DNA from: Chlorobiaceae bacterium
GTDB taxonomy: Bacteria; Bacteroidota; Ignavibacteria; UBA10030; SZUA-254
Direction of reading: 5' to 3'
Assembly (NCBI GenBank): GCA_013824245.1
Contig: PNNN01000023.1
Location: forward strand, 1 to 52,859
DNA length: 52,859 nt
In this document: positions 1 to 7,616 of the stretch, in pieces
Position numbering within the stretch: the first letter of the stretch is position 1
Layout of the letters: the number at the start of each line of letters is the position of its first letter
The notes under the pieces: model-generated
What the model was told of the DNA's origin: nothing
What the model saw: the letters and a program-made list of their open reading frames with translations, nothing else
The model's database searches: none
Made by a program: the position numbers and the translations under genes

Positions 1-49
1 TAAATACACGCAAGATGTTACAAAAGATTTTTGTCTAAGTCAAATTATA

Positions 50-829
50 TTAAAGATATAATTCGGGTTTCCTATCATTGAAAAGATGGTTGTATTCAGT
101 CGCAAATTTATTATCGGCTAATGAAACATCGATATCTGCAACAGCTATTCCCGTTTTCTCGGCGTCGAGGCGAACCAAAATTTCTCCTTTTGGAGAAACG
201 ATTTCACTCTGACCTATAAAACGCAGGTCGACATTCCCCCGGTTTTCTATTCCAACGCGGTCTACCATAGCGGCAAAAACTCTATTCTCAAGAGATCTTG
301 TTACCATCGCATCGGGACAATAAGATAAGACGAGGTTAGAGGGATGTGCAATAACCTGCGCTCCCTTTAAAGCAAGTGTTCGAGCCGCCTCCGGATAAAT
401 CCAATCAAAGCATATCATCATTCCGATTCTGCCTATCGGAAGATCGAAAACGGGATAGCCCAAATTTCCGGTGGCAAAAAAAAGTTTCTCCCTGTAAAAT
501 AAATGTATTTTTCTGTAAACTCCAACTAACCTATCGGGACCTACCAGTGCACACGAATTGAAAAACATTTCTCCCTTCTCGGCAAATCCATACACGACGT
601 AACAGTTTCTTTTCTTGGCAAATTCAGTCATCTTTTGAAAAGTGTATCCATCTGATTTTTCGGCAAGAGTTTGTACTTCAGAGAGATCAACAAAATTATA
701 ACCGGTGTTAAATAATTCGGGCAGCACATAGAGATCGGCGGTCGTAGATTCCATCATTGCGAGCGAATCGCTAAGATTAATTTTAACTTTACCGAAGATT
801 GGTTTTGTTTGGATTATGGCTATTTTCAT
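50..829 (-). CDS. Nitrilase-superfamily carbon-nitrogen hydrolase
   Basis: A 259-residue cytosolic amidohydrolase of the carbon-nitrogen hydrolase fold, at the usual length for a single-domain member. The catalytic triad is readable: Glu38 in VLPELF, Lys107 in YRKIHLF and Cys140 in MICFDW. The family hydrolyses amides or nitriles through a cysteine thioester. The FDWIYPEAAR segment after the cysteine resembles omega-amidase/YafV-like and N-carbamoyl-type members, but the substrate cannot be read from sequence. The ATG at 829 has no Shine-Dalgarno sequence and lies 12 nt from a -10-like hexamer, so the mRNA may be nearly leaderless. It diverges from the cold-shock genes and appears monocistronic. 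Confidence 0.88.
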   Translation of the reverse strand: MKIAIIQTKPIFGKVKINLSDSLAMMESTTADLYVLPELFNTGYNFVDLSEVQTLAEKSDGYTFQKMTEFAKKRNCYVVYGFAEKGEMFFNSCALVGPDRLVGVYRKIHLFYREKLFFATGNLGYPVFDLPIGRIGMMICFDWIYPEAARTLALKGAQVIAHPSNLVLSYCPDAMVTRSLENRVFAAMVDRVGIENRGNVDLRFIGQSEIVSPKGEILVRLDAEKTGIAVADIDVSLADNKFATEYNHLFNDRKPELYL

Positions 830-841
830 GGCTTTTTTAAT

Positions 842-870
842 AAAGTAACAAATTTGATAAGTAGAAACAA
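842..870 (-). promoter_or_regulatory. Promoter for the nitrilase-family gene
   Basis: Read on the minus strand: -35 TTGTTT (870-865), 17 bp spacer, -10 TACTTT (847-842). The -10 ends 12 nt before the ATG at 829, leaving a predicted leader of only about 5 nt. The -35 is weak; the spacing and the absence of a Shine-Dalgarno sequence are the support. Confidence 0.4.
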
Positions 871-878
871 TATTTTAT

Positions 879-907
879 TTGGAATTAGATGGAATAATAT
901 CTATATT
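879..907 (+). promoter_or_regulatory. Promoter for the cold-shock genes
   Basis: -35 TTGGAA (879-884), 17 bp spacer, -10 TATATT (902-907). It drives toward the first cold-shock gene and predicts a leader of about 250 nt. Its -35/-10 region overlaps nothing coding and is back to back with the nitrilase promoter. Confidence 0.4.
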
Positions 908-1168
908 TGAACTGCAATCAACAGTACACCGTTGTGTTGCTTTTCCCTTTGGGGATCGCTTCGCGATAAGATGAATGCTGTACACCGTTAGAACCATCAG
1001 TAAAGAGGTCGCCGGTTGTTTGAGTCGCATTGGATGGTGGTTGTTAAAGCTATCGAATGCGATTTTTCATTTTAAGAGCATACAGGTCAGGCGTACCTCG
1101 CGTCTCAGAGTATCGAGACACAAACCCACAATAATCCGTTTCAGGCGGATAAGAAAGGAAAAGTTCCC
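908..1168 (+). other. Long untranslated leader ahead of the cold-shock genes
   Basis: This stretch, together with the promoters before it, forms a gap of about 340 bases without a convincing gene. It holds a 5-bp stem with a 3-nt loop (ATCGC/GCGAT, 955-967), a repeated GTACACCGTT (924-933 and 980-989) and a GTCTC/GAGAC stem near 1105-1125. A Shine-Dalgarno-like AAAGGAAAAG precedes the ATG at 1169. Long structured leaders are a known thermosensor feature of cspA mRNAs in enterobacteria. That this one behaves the same way is an inference from position only. Confidence 0.35.
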
Positions 1169-1369
1169 ATGGAAAAAGGAACGGTTAAATGGTTCAACGG
1201 AGCAAAAGGTTACGGCTTCATTTCACGACAGGGCGGAGAAGATGTATTTGTACACTTCAAAGCAATTGTCGGCGATGGCTACAAGACACTGAATGAAGGC
1301 GACAAAGTTGAATTCGAAACCGAGCAAGGTCCAAAGGGCTTGCAAGCAACCAACGTTCAGAAAGTCTAA
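1169..1369 (+). CDS. Cold-shock protein (CspA family)
   Basis: A 66-residue single cold-shock domain protein of normal length. RNP1 (KGYGFI) and RNP2 (VFVHF) are both intact, and the N-terminal GTVKWFN strand is typical. Such proteins bind single-stranded RNA and DNA in the cytoplasm and act as RNA chaperones at low temperature or in stationary phase. A second, clearly diverged cold-shock gene follows 72 nt downstream in the same direction. The long leader upstream suggests post-transcriptional control, as for classical cspA genes. Confidence 0.96.
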   Translation: MEKGTVKWFNGAKGYGFISRQGGEDVFVHFKAIVGDGYKTLNEGDKVEFETEQGPKGLQATNVQKV

Positions 1370-1441
1370 TTAACAAATACCCCGCCGGCATAACTTCCTA
1401 CGGGGGTTCGAACGAATATATAACGTCTCGGAAGGATTAAC

Positions 1442-1645
1442 ATGGCAGAAGGAACGATAAAATTTTTCAACGCAACCAAAGGATTTGGTTTCATCACAAG
1501 CGACAGTGGAGAAGATATTTTCTTCCACAAAAGCAACGTGAAGAGCACCGGGTTCCGCGATGTGCTTAACCAAGGGGACAAAGTCCAGTTTGATGTTAAA
1601 GAAGAGCAAAAAGGAAAGCGCGCTTACAACATCAACCGGATCTGA
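1442..1645 (+). CDS. Cold-shock protein (CspA family), second copy
   Basis: A 67-residue cold-shock domain protein. RNP1 is KGFGFI; RNP2 is DIFFHKS, so the usual VFVH valine and aromatic pattern is altered to IFFH. It is not a recent duplicate of its neighbour: the domains match only at core positions, and this copy has the KSTGFRDVLNQGDKVQF loop type. AAGGA lies about 7 nt before the ATG (GGAAGGATTAACATGG). A strong terminator 29 nt after the stop ends the pair. Confidence 0.95.
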   Translation: MAEGTIKFFNATKGFGFITSDSGEDIFFHKSNVKSTGFRDVLNQGDKVQFDVKEEQKGKRAYNINRI

Positions 1646-1673
1646 TTCCAATAACCGGTTAGAAAAAAATTCA

Positions 1674-1707
1674 AATCCCGTTCTCGAAAGAGAATGGGAT
1701 TTTTTTT
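1674..1707 (+). terminator. Rho-independent terminator after the cold-shock genes
   Basis: A 12-bp stem AATCCCGTTCTC / GAGAATGGGATT (1674-1685 with 1690-1701, one G-U pair) closes a GAAA tetraloop and runs into a T tract to 1707. Confidence 0.93.
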
Positions 1708-1720
1708 GATCAAAAATAAA

Positions 1721-1765
1721 ACTCCGATGTCTTTTTCGGTTATTCACAGTCAGATATCGGAGATT
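1721..1765 (-). repeat. Dispersed stem-loop repeat, copy 1
   Basis: An 11-bp inverted repeat (1722-1732 with 1752-1762, one G-U wobble) with a 19-nt loop. Read on the minus strand, the loop side is TGACTGTGAATAAC, matching the loops of two other copies near 38.3 and 47.7 kb (shared pattern TGACnnTGAATnAC). It lies just after the terminator of the cold-shock pair and 155 bp before the MqnA/MqnD-family gene. Stem sequence and loop are both similar between copies, which argues for a repeat family rather than three unrelated hairpins. Confidence 0.65.
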
Positions 1766-1919
1766 TCGTATCAATAACCCACCGTATTGATTCATTTTGC
1801 CTATAAACACACGAAGATAAATTTTTTCGATCATTCACGTCTTATATCACATAAAAGTTTCAACTCCAAAATTATTTTACTATCTTTTCATAACATCAGT
1901 TTTTAATTATCAGAAAAAC

Positions 1920-2756
1920 ATGCAAAATAAAATTATACGCGTGGGGCACAGCCCCGATCCGGACGATGCCTTTATGTTCTACGGACTCGCTTCTGGAAAA
2001 ATTAAATTAGACGGAATAACGATAGAACACATGCTCGAAGATATCCAATCGTTGAACGAGCGTGCTTTAAGGACTGAACTCGAAGTTACCGCGATTTCGG
2101 CACATGCTTTCCCTTACGTGGCAGATCATTATTGGATTATGCGTACAGGTGCAAGCATGGGCGAAGGATATGGCCCGGTTATTATTTCCAAAAAATATAA
2201 ATCGCTCGGTGAATTGTCGGGTAAAACCGTTGGCACTCCGGGTCCGCTTACAACTGCAACGCTTCTATTTAAAATCTTCACAGATGGAATTAAGAATATC
2301 GATATGCCGTTCGATAAAATTATGGATGCAGTAGATAATGGAATTGTAGACGCCGGCTTATTGATTCATGAAGGACAAATTACATACCAATCGTTAGGAT
2401 ATAATAAAATTTTAGATTTCGGAGAATTGTGGGAAAAAGAAACCGGCGGACTTCCGCTTCCGTTGGGTCTGGATGTTGTGAAAAAAGATTTAGGTGAATC
2501 CCTTGCCCGTAAATTATCTCTCGGTTTAAAAGAAAGTATTGCTTACGGTTATCAACATCAAACAGAATCGATACCATACGCTATGAAATGGGGCCGCGGC
2601 ATAGACTATAAGTTGGGTGAAAAATTTGTAAAGATGTATGTAAGTGAATTAACGATAGACATGGGTGAGAACGGAAAAAAAGCGCTCGAGTTGCTGTTTC
2701 AAAAGGGATACGAAAAAAATTTATTGCCGCATCTCCCCGAAATCATTCTTGTGTAA
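1920..2756 (+). CDS. MqnA/MqnD-family protein (futalosine menaquinone pathway type)
   Basis: A 278-residue protein with the periplasmic-binding-protein-like fold used by MqnA and MqnD, without a signal peptide. The N-terminal GHSPDPDDAFMFY matches the hSPcpNDtF signature of MqnD (1,4-dihydroxy-6-naphthoate synthase), and the AISAHAF and GYGPVIISKK segments fit the VitK2_biosynth family. The DPDD variant is characteristic of a broader MqnA/MqnD/substrate-binding subgroup, so a role in menaquinone synthesis is likely but not proven; no other mqn gene lies in the window. It leads a + strand series, with the SDR gene starting 38 nt after its stop. A weak promoter-like TTTCAA-N17-TATCTT lies upstream. 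Confidence 0.75.
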   Translation: MQNKIIRVGHSPDPDDAFMFYGLASGKIKLDGITIEHMLEDIQSLNERALRTELEVTAISAHAFPYVADHYWIMRTGASMGEGYGPVIISKKYKSLGELSGKTVGTPGPLTTATLLFKIFTDGIKNIDMPFDKIMDAVDNGIVDAGLLIHEGQITYQSLGYNKILDFGELWEKETGGLPLPLGLDVVKKDLGESLARKLSLGLKESIAYGYQHQTESIPYAMKWGRGIDYKLGEKFVKMYVSELTIDMGENGKKALELLFQKGYEKNLLPHLPEIILV

Positions 2757-2794
2757 AAGTTTTTAATTAGAAATAATAAATTCAAAGAGAAAAT

Positions 2795-3586
2795 ATGAAT
2801 TTAGGACTTCAAGGAAAAGTTATCGTTATCAGCGGCGCAAGTAAAGGAATCGGTAAAGCAACCGCGCTTGCCTTCGCGGAAGAAGGATGCCGATTGGCTT
2901 TGTGCGCGCGTGATGAACATGAATTGAAGTTGACCGCTGATTTTATCCAGATGCATTTGAAAACGGATGTAATTGCTGTAAAAACAAATCTAACACGGCT
3001 TAACGATATCCGCCGTTTTGTAAGCACGGTTATCAAGAAGTTCAACCGGATCGATGTACTCATCAATAATGCAGGCGGGGCGCATGTTGGTGGAATAGTT
3101 CAAACCACCGATGACGACTGGGAACAGCATATTCAGCTAAAACTTCTCGGTTATATCAGAATGGCTCGTGAAGTTATACCGCACATGAGAAAAAACGGTG
3201 GTGGAAAAATTATTAACATTATTGGAACGGTGGGAAAAGAGCCAACTCCGTATTTTATGGTTCCCGGTGTTACAAATGCCGGATTACTGAATTTCACTAA
3301 ATCACTCGCGAAAGAATTGGAGCCGGATAATATAACTGTTAATGCTATCAATCCCGGTACAACCGACACGCCGCTTACTCTTGAAACATTTAAATCATTA
3401 GGTGCGTTATGGCAAAAAACACCCGAAGAGGTCAGAAAGATTATCGAAACTCAATCGCCGCAAAATCGGCTCGCATTGCCGGAAGAAATTGCGCGAGCCA
3501 CCGTATTATTCGCATCCGATGCGCTCAAGTTTATTAACGGAGTATCACTGAACATCGACGCCGGAAAAACACTTGGTCTCTTATGA
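2795..3586 (+). CDS. SDR-family protein lacking the catalytic tetrad
   Basis: A 263-residue classical short-chain dehydrogenase/reductase fold. The cofactor glycine motif GASKGIG (14-20) and NNAG (91-94) are present, and the PG..T.DTP segment after strand 6 is normal. Aligned by eye to E. coli FabG, the catalytic Ser falls on Gly144, the Tyr on Pro157 and the Lys on Asn161 (PGVTN in place of YxxxK). Family knowledge: a BKR-like SDR subgroup with imperfect catalytic motifs exists, so this may be a cofactor-binding non-reductase or use other residues. It sits between the MqnA/MqnD-family gene (38 nt) and a barrel protein gene (15 nt). Substrate unknown. Confidence 0.85.
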   Translation: MNLGLQGKVIVISGASKGIGKATALAFAEEGCRLALCARDEHELKLTADFIQMHLKTDVIAVKTNLTRLNDIRRFVSTVIKKFNRIDVLINNAGGAHVGGIVQTTDDDWEQHIQLKLLGYIRMAREVIPHMRKNGGGKIINIIGTVGKEPTPYFMVPGVTNAGLLNFTKSLAKELEPDNITVNAINPGTTDTPLTLETFKSLGALWQKTPEEVRKIIETQSPQNRLALPEEIARATVLFASDALKFINGVSLNIDAGKTLGLL

Positions 3587-3601
3587 ATTATATCAAATTC
3601 G

Positions 3602-5521
3602 ATGATAAAAATTCGGATAGATCGGTATAACAAAGAAGTTCGTTGGAACCGTTACCTTTTACTGATTCTCGCGATCATAATTTTTCATCAATTCTCAGCG
3701 GCACAGCAAGATAATATCGGCGGAAGAATTATCACCACAGACCCCGATTCTCTCCATGGAAATCTTGCAGCTATTATATTCGACAAATCTTTTAACACTT
3801 ATCATTGGAGTGGAACAGCTTTTTTAAACCGCGTATTTGGACCTGTTTCAATCCGCTTTAATGAACAGTTCCGTTCCACATTAATCCGCACCGAACCGAA
3901 ACTGATAACCGATAATCAGAATCTTGATTTAGTGTTAAGGCACAATCTTTCTGAAAATATTGATGTCGGTATCGATTGTAATTCCTTTATCCTCTCTGAT
4001 AATAAAAGTATTGGTGGAAGTATAAGTAAAGCGGCTTCTCATGCCGTTTACGCGGCAGCAACTTATCGGCCCTTCGGCAACATGACGGTTGAGCCATCGT
4101 TAGGAGTGCGGTTCGATACTCAGTTCGACCAGCAAGACCGCGGACCTTCGTACCTCTTGGGTTTCACGTTTGCTCCATCGATGTATTCAGGATATTTGAT
4201 TGGGACGCGGGGAAAATTTCAGTATGATAAAATTGATCCTCGTGTAATGGAATCTCATAATGCGAACGTTCGTATAGAAAAATCATATTTCGAACAAACA
4301 AGAAATTATCTTTCAATCTCATATTTTCGTATAAGACGCGATTTTTATTTTCGCACCGATTCCGTGAGCGGTAATAATCTGCCGTATCAATTTAATATTG
4401 AAACTCGTTCTGATAATGCATTTGCGGTCAGCGATTCTCTTCGGTATACTGTCAGTAATAAATTTTCATGGTCTCTCTACGGAGGAATTTTATCAAGAGA
4501 GATCACAAGATCATCTCAGGGAACGACTATTCCGGGAACGACGATCAGCGATCTGCGAATTGATGGAGGAATTCGAGCAATGTTTGAAATCCATCGCCGA
4601 TTAAATTCATCAATTTCATTTTCCTATCAGGAGAAAGATGAAAAACATGAAATTGATTCGGAAAGTAATCTTAAGCGTCAGGAGGAACGGCGGAACAATC
4701 AGGCAAGGCGAAATGGACTGGCGGGTGCTTTGTCGTGGACAATCTCCGCCTCCGACACGTTAGAGATTTCCGGCTCAGCACACCTCCTCCGATATGACAC
4801 CCCAAGCAGCGATAACGACGATGATCGCGATGAACTTCTTTATCTTCTCAACTTATCAACGCGCCATCGGATTAACAACGTTTTGTTTATGAAAGCAAAT
4901 GTCGACTTGAATCTTGGACATCTTGTTTATTTGTTTGCATCCCGCAGTGCTGATAATTCATGGAACAGAATTATCCGTTTATCTCCAACAATCGAATATC
5001 AACCTCTAAAAATTTTTCGAACTGTAAATACCTTCGAAGTGCTTGCCAATTACACGGTTTATGATTTTGAGCGAATTACATCGCAAGTTCACAGTTATGT
5101 GTTCCGTCAATTTGCGTTTATTGATTCTTCATCATTGTTATTGACAAACCGCTTGCGGGCAGATTGGTTAAGCCACATCCGCCTTTATGAACGGGGTGAA
5201 TTCAAATGGAAGGCGTTTTCGGAAAGACCGATAAATTATTTCGAAGAAAAAACATACCTCGGATCGTTGTCATATATGCCTTCGCAGGGTTTGCTTTTCT
5301 CCGTTGGTATTCGTTATTTTAGTCAATTACGGTTTGACTATTCGGGGCAGACACGTTCGCTTGAAAACACGCTCCGAAGTTTTGGACCGACGACAAAAAT
5401 TGAAATCTCAATCGGCAACACAAATTTTTCGGTTTACGGCTGGTATGAGCGTCAGTCGCAAACAAATCAATCGAATCGTGGATATGCAACAATGGCAATG
5501 GCGCTAAATGTTAAAATCTAA
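3602..5521 (+). CDS. Large outer-membrane beta-barrel-like protein, unknown function
   Basis: A 639-residue protein with a basic N-terminus, a hydrophobic signal (about residues 17-30) and an Ala-Gln cleavage region (FSAAQQD). The rest alternates polar and aromatic residues in many amphipathic strands (for example NYLSISYFRIRRDFYF and FKWKAFSERPINYF), as in outer-membrane barrels. The C-terminus LNVKI is compatible with a final strand. I recognise no named family. A glutamate/arginine-rich loop lies near residues 345-370 (EKDEKHEIDSESNLKRQEE). The gene starts 15 nt after the SDR gene and its last 14 nt overlap the RsbW-like gene, so the two are probably translationally coupled. Confidence 0.7.
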   Translation: MIKIRIDRYNKEVRWNRYLLLILAIIIFHQFSAAQQDNIGGRIITTDPDSLHGNLAAIIFDKSFNTYHWSGTAFLNRVFGPVSIRFNEQFRSTLIRTEPKLITDNQNLDLVLRHNLSENIDVGIDCNSFILSDNKSIGGSISKAASHAVYAAATYRPFGNMTVEPSLGVRFDTQFDQQDRGPSYLLGFTFAPSMYSGYLIGTRGKFQYDKIDPRVMESHNANVRIEKSYFEQTRNYLSISYFRIRRDFYFRTDSVSGNNLPYQFNIETRSDNAFAVSDSLRYTVSNKFSWSLYGGILSREITRSSQGTTIPGTTISDLRIDGGIRAMFEIHRRLNSSISFSYQEKDEKHEIDSESNLKRQEERRNNQARRNGLAGALSWTISASDTLEISGSAHLLRYDTPSSDNDDDRDELLYLLNLSTRHRINNVLFMKANVDLNLGHLVYLFASRSADNSWNRIIRLSPTIEYQPLKIFRTVNTFEVLANYTVYDFERITSQVHSYVFRQFAFIDSSSLLLTNRLRADWLSHIRLYERGEFKWKAFSERPINYFEEKTYLGSLSYMPSQGLLFSVGIRYFSQLRFDYSGQTRSLENTLRSFGPTTKIEISIGNTNFSVYGWYERQSQTNQSNRGYATMAMALNVKI

Positions 5522-5945
5522 AAAGAAAATAGTGATTAAATTGTTCAAAGAAGTTTTGGTTCTAAAAAGCGAGCCGAAAGAAATAATAAAAGTTGAACAT
5601 TTTCTTGAGAAGATGAACCGGAAATTAAAACTCGACGAAATTCGCTTCAACAAGCTTCTTGTTGCAACCACAGAGGCGGTGAATAACGGTATCATCCACG
5701 GCAATGAGCGCAATCCTCTGAAAAAAGTTACACTTACATGCATGTTGAGAAATTCCGTCCTGACAATAACGGTAAGAGATCAGGGAACGGGGATAAATCC
5801 CAACGCGTTACCCGACCCTCTTTCAAACGAAAATCTACTGCGCGAAAACGGACGCGGAGTCTTTCTAATGAAATCGTTAATGGAAGAAATAGTTTTTAAG
5901 AAAGCAAAAAGGGGATCATCCGTAATTATGAAAATGACAGTTTAA
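5508..5945 (+). CDS. RsbW/SpoIIAB-like ATP-binding protein (putative anti-sigma kinase)
   Basis: A 145-residue GHKL (HATPase_c_2) protein. The N box is TTEAVNNGIIHGNE (Glu56, Asn60, His64), the G1 box DQGTG (91-95) and the G2 box GRGVFLMKSL (115-124). Stand-alone domains of this size act in Bacillus-type partner switching, binding a sigma factor or phosphorylating an anti-sigma antagonist. No sigma factor, STAS antagonist or PP2C phosphatase lies in this window, so the partner is unknown. Its start overlaps the preceding barrel gene by 14 nt. Some members of the family are simple serine kinases of unknown target. Confidence 0.85.
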   Translation: MLKSKKKIVIKLFKEVLVLKSEPKEIIKVEHFLEKMNRKLKLDEIRFNKLLVATTEAVNNGIIHGNERNPLKKVTLTCMLRNSVLTITVRDQGTGINPNALPDPLSNENLLRENGRGVFLMKSLMEEIVFKKAKRGSSVIMKMTV

Positions 5946-5989
5946 AATAATCAATAAAAAACTTGTTGTTAAAATATATGAGGTGTTTT

Positions 5990-6718
5990 ATGAAAAACTT
6001 TGTTAGTGTTGGATTTTTGATTGTTCTTGTTCCGTTCATGGTTTCTGCTCAAATGTACGTTCGCGGTGGAATAGGGTATGGATTAAGTCTCGGATCGGAA
6101 CAGATAGGTACGTCAACCAACTCTGCTGTGGTTGTTCGTCAATATGAAGGAGTTTATGGATCGTTTGGGAAAGGATTTAACTTTGTAGCTGCTTTCGGCG
6201 CAACGGTAAATTCAAATCTTAAAGCAGAACTTGGTTTATCGTACATTACCGGCGGTTCTTTCGAAGAAAATGATGTTAATTCGTCCGGCTCGTTAACTAC
6301 AACTTACAGCGGGTCAATGTTATCGTTCTCACCGGGAGTCGTTGTTTCAACAACATTTTCCAAGGTGGAACCATATGCCCGTATTAATGCTATTATTGCA
6401 TTTCCGTCTCTGGTAATCGAAGAAACAGGGTATGATAATGACAAATTTGAACTCACCGGAAATATTGCGTTCGGATTTGGCAGCGCATTTGGAGTGCTGC
6501 TGCCCCTACAAGATCGTATTATGGTTTACGGCGAGCTTGTATTTTCAAATATTTCGTGGGGTCCGGCAGAAGAAAAATATACGAACATGCCGAGCGGAGA
6601 TATAGAAACTTACAAATTTGAAGAGAGTTGGAATGAAAACGAACAGAACACAACGACAACACCACGTTATCCTTTTGGCAGTATTGGATTAAACATAGGT
6701 GTGCTTATTAATCTTTAA
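5990..6718 (+). CDS. Small outer-membrane beta-barrel protein
   Basis: I start it at the ATG at 5990 because GAGGTG lies 6 nt upstream; an upstream in-frame TTG at 5963 is less likely. The 242-residue product begins with a clear signal peptide (FLIVLVPFMVSAQ) followed by RGGIGYGLSLG and successive amphipathic strands, and ends in GLNIGVLINL. This fits an 8-stranded OmpA/OmpX-like barrel. Function unknown. It follows the RsbW-like gene by 44 nt and is closed by a strong bidirectional terminator, so it probably ends the + strand group that begins at 1920. Confidence 0.75.
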   Translation: MKNFVSVGFLIVLVPFMVSAQMYVRGGIGYGLSLGSEQIGTSTNSAVVVRQYEGVYGSFGKGFNFVAAFGATVNSNLKAELGLSYITGGSFEENDVNSSGSLTTTYSGSMLSFSPGVVVSTTFSKVEPYARINAIIAFPSLVIEETGYDNDKFELTGNIAFGFGSAFGVLLPLQDRIMVYGELVFSNISWGPAEEKYTNMPSGDIETYKFEESWNENEQNTTTTPRYPFGSIGLNIGVLINL

Positions 6719-6747
6719 ATTATTATCCCGGAATTTTTTTTGCAATT

Positions 6748-6785
6748 AAAAAGCCATCCCGATAAATCGAGATGGCTTTTTCTTT
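6748..6785. terminator. Bidirectional terminator between a barrel gene and rpmA
   Basis: An 11-bp perfect stem AAAAAGCCATC / GATGGCTTTTT (6748-6758 with 6771-6781) has T runs on both strands. It serves the + strand barrel gene (stop 6718) and the convergent rpmA (stop 6804). Confidence 0.93.
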
Positions 6786-6803
6786 TAAAAAATTAATAAA
6801 GCG

Positions 6804-7058
6804 TTATACGGTTAAAATCTCAACAATTTTTTTCGATTTTCCATAATCGTTAAATTTTACCACTCCATCGGTAAGAGCAAAAAGAGTATCGTCGCTGCCA
6901 ATGCCGACATTTGTACCGGGCGCAAATTTAGTGCCCCGCTGCCGGACAATAATACTGCCTGCGGTAACCTTTTCGCCGCCGAATCTTTTAACACCTAATC
7001 TCTGGGCGTTGCTATCACGTCCGTTTCTTGAACTTCCGCCGCCTTTTTTATGAGCCAT
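6804..7058 (-). CDS. rpmA: 50S ribosomal protein L27
   Basis: An 84-residue protein starting [16 protein letters not shown], the hallmark basic N-terminal tail of L27 that reaches toward the peptidyl-transferase centre. There is no extra N-terminal extension of the kind cleaved by Prp in Firmicutes. The [18 protein letters not shown] core and length are normal. It lies 14 nt downstream of rplU in the conserved rplU-rpmA pair, with a terminator immediately after it. Confidence 0.99.
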   Translation of the reverse strand: MAHKKGGGSSRNGRDSNAQRLGVKRFGGEKVTAGSIIVRQRGTKFAPGTNVGIGSDDTLFALTDGVVKFNDYGKSKKIVEILTV

Positions 7059-7072
7059 ACAATTCTCTCTTT

Positions 7073-7381
7073 CTATCCAATATTAGTTATTTCTACTTCT
7101 GTGTACTGTTGACGATGCCCGCGGCGTAAACGGTATCCTTTTCTCTTCTTCTTCTTAAAAACTATCACCTTGTCATCTTTTATGTTTCCGAGAATCTTAG
7201 CTTCTACAGTACTATTTTTGATGAACGGATTTCCAATCTGAACGCTTTTTTCGTCGGCTTTAAGAAGAACGCGCTCGAACTTTACTATGCTTCCAACTTC
7301 GGCGCTGAGTCGGGGGACGAAAACCCTCTCGCCCTGGCTGACTTTTAACTGCTGACCTGAGATGTCGACAACGACAAACAT
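7073..7381 (-). CDS. rplU: 50S ribosomal protein L21
   Basis: A 102-residue L21 of normal length. It has the N-terminal [17 protein letters not shown] barrel and the basic C-terminal [16 protein letters not shown] stretch that contacts 23S rRNA. It is first gene of the rplU-rpmA operon. A good promoter 47 nt upstream leaves a leader of about 40 nt. Confidence 0.99.
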   Translation of the reverse strand: MFVVVDISGQQLKVSQGERVFVPRLSAEVGSIVKFERVLLKADEKSVQIGNPFIKNSTVEAKILGNIKDDKVIVFKKKKRKGYRLRRGHRQQYTEVEITNIG

Positions 7382-7427
7382 GTTGATTTTACCTTATTTT
7401 AAGTGATTTTTCTATCGAATGCATATT

Positions 7428-7456
7428 AATGTACGAATAATTTTACAGAATGTCAA
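7428..7456 (-). promoter_or_regulatory. Promoter of rplU-rpmA
   Basis: On the minus strand: -35 TTGACA (7456-7451), a perfect consensus, 17 bp spacer, -10 TACATT (7433-7428). Confidence 0.65.
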
Positions 7457-7500
7457 AACCCTTTTTCTTATCCCCAATCAGCAATTATTTAAAATTTTGT

Positions 7501-7529
7501 TTGACTTTTATTGCAAATCTCAATATGTT
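7501..7529 (+). promoter_or_regulatory. Promoter of the receiver-domain gene
   Basis: -35 TTGACT (7501-7506), 17 bp spacer, -10 TATGTT (7524-7529). It diverges from the rplU promoter and predicts a leader of about 80 nt before the ATG at 7617. Confidence 0.5.
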
Positions 7530-7616
7530 ATGTTACTCATCAATTGTAATTAAACACTCGATTATATCATGTTGGGTTAGTTACCCCTTTTTGTATTTGA
7601 ATATTATTAATAGATC

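Noticed and set aside
975-1292. A 105-codon + strand ORF overlapping the first cold-shock gene
   Set aside because: It covers the leader and reads the cold-shock gene in another frame, has a basic low-complexity product and no ribosome site. The 66-residue cold-shock frame is clearly the real one.
1398-1415. A GGTTCGAA sequence like a tRNA T-arm between the cold-shock genes
   Set aside because: The flanking bases do not form the 5-bp T stem, and no acceptor or anticodon arm can be built.
1366-1834. Minus-strand ORFs antisense to the second cold-shock gene
   Set aside because: They run through the terminator and the stem-loop repeat and show no domain; shadow frames of an open region.
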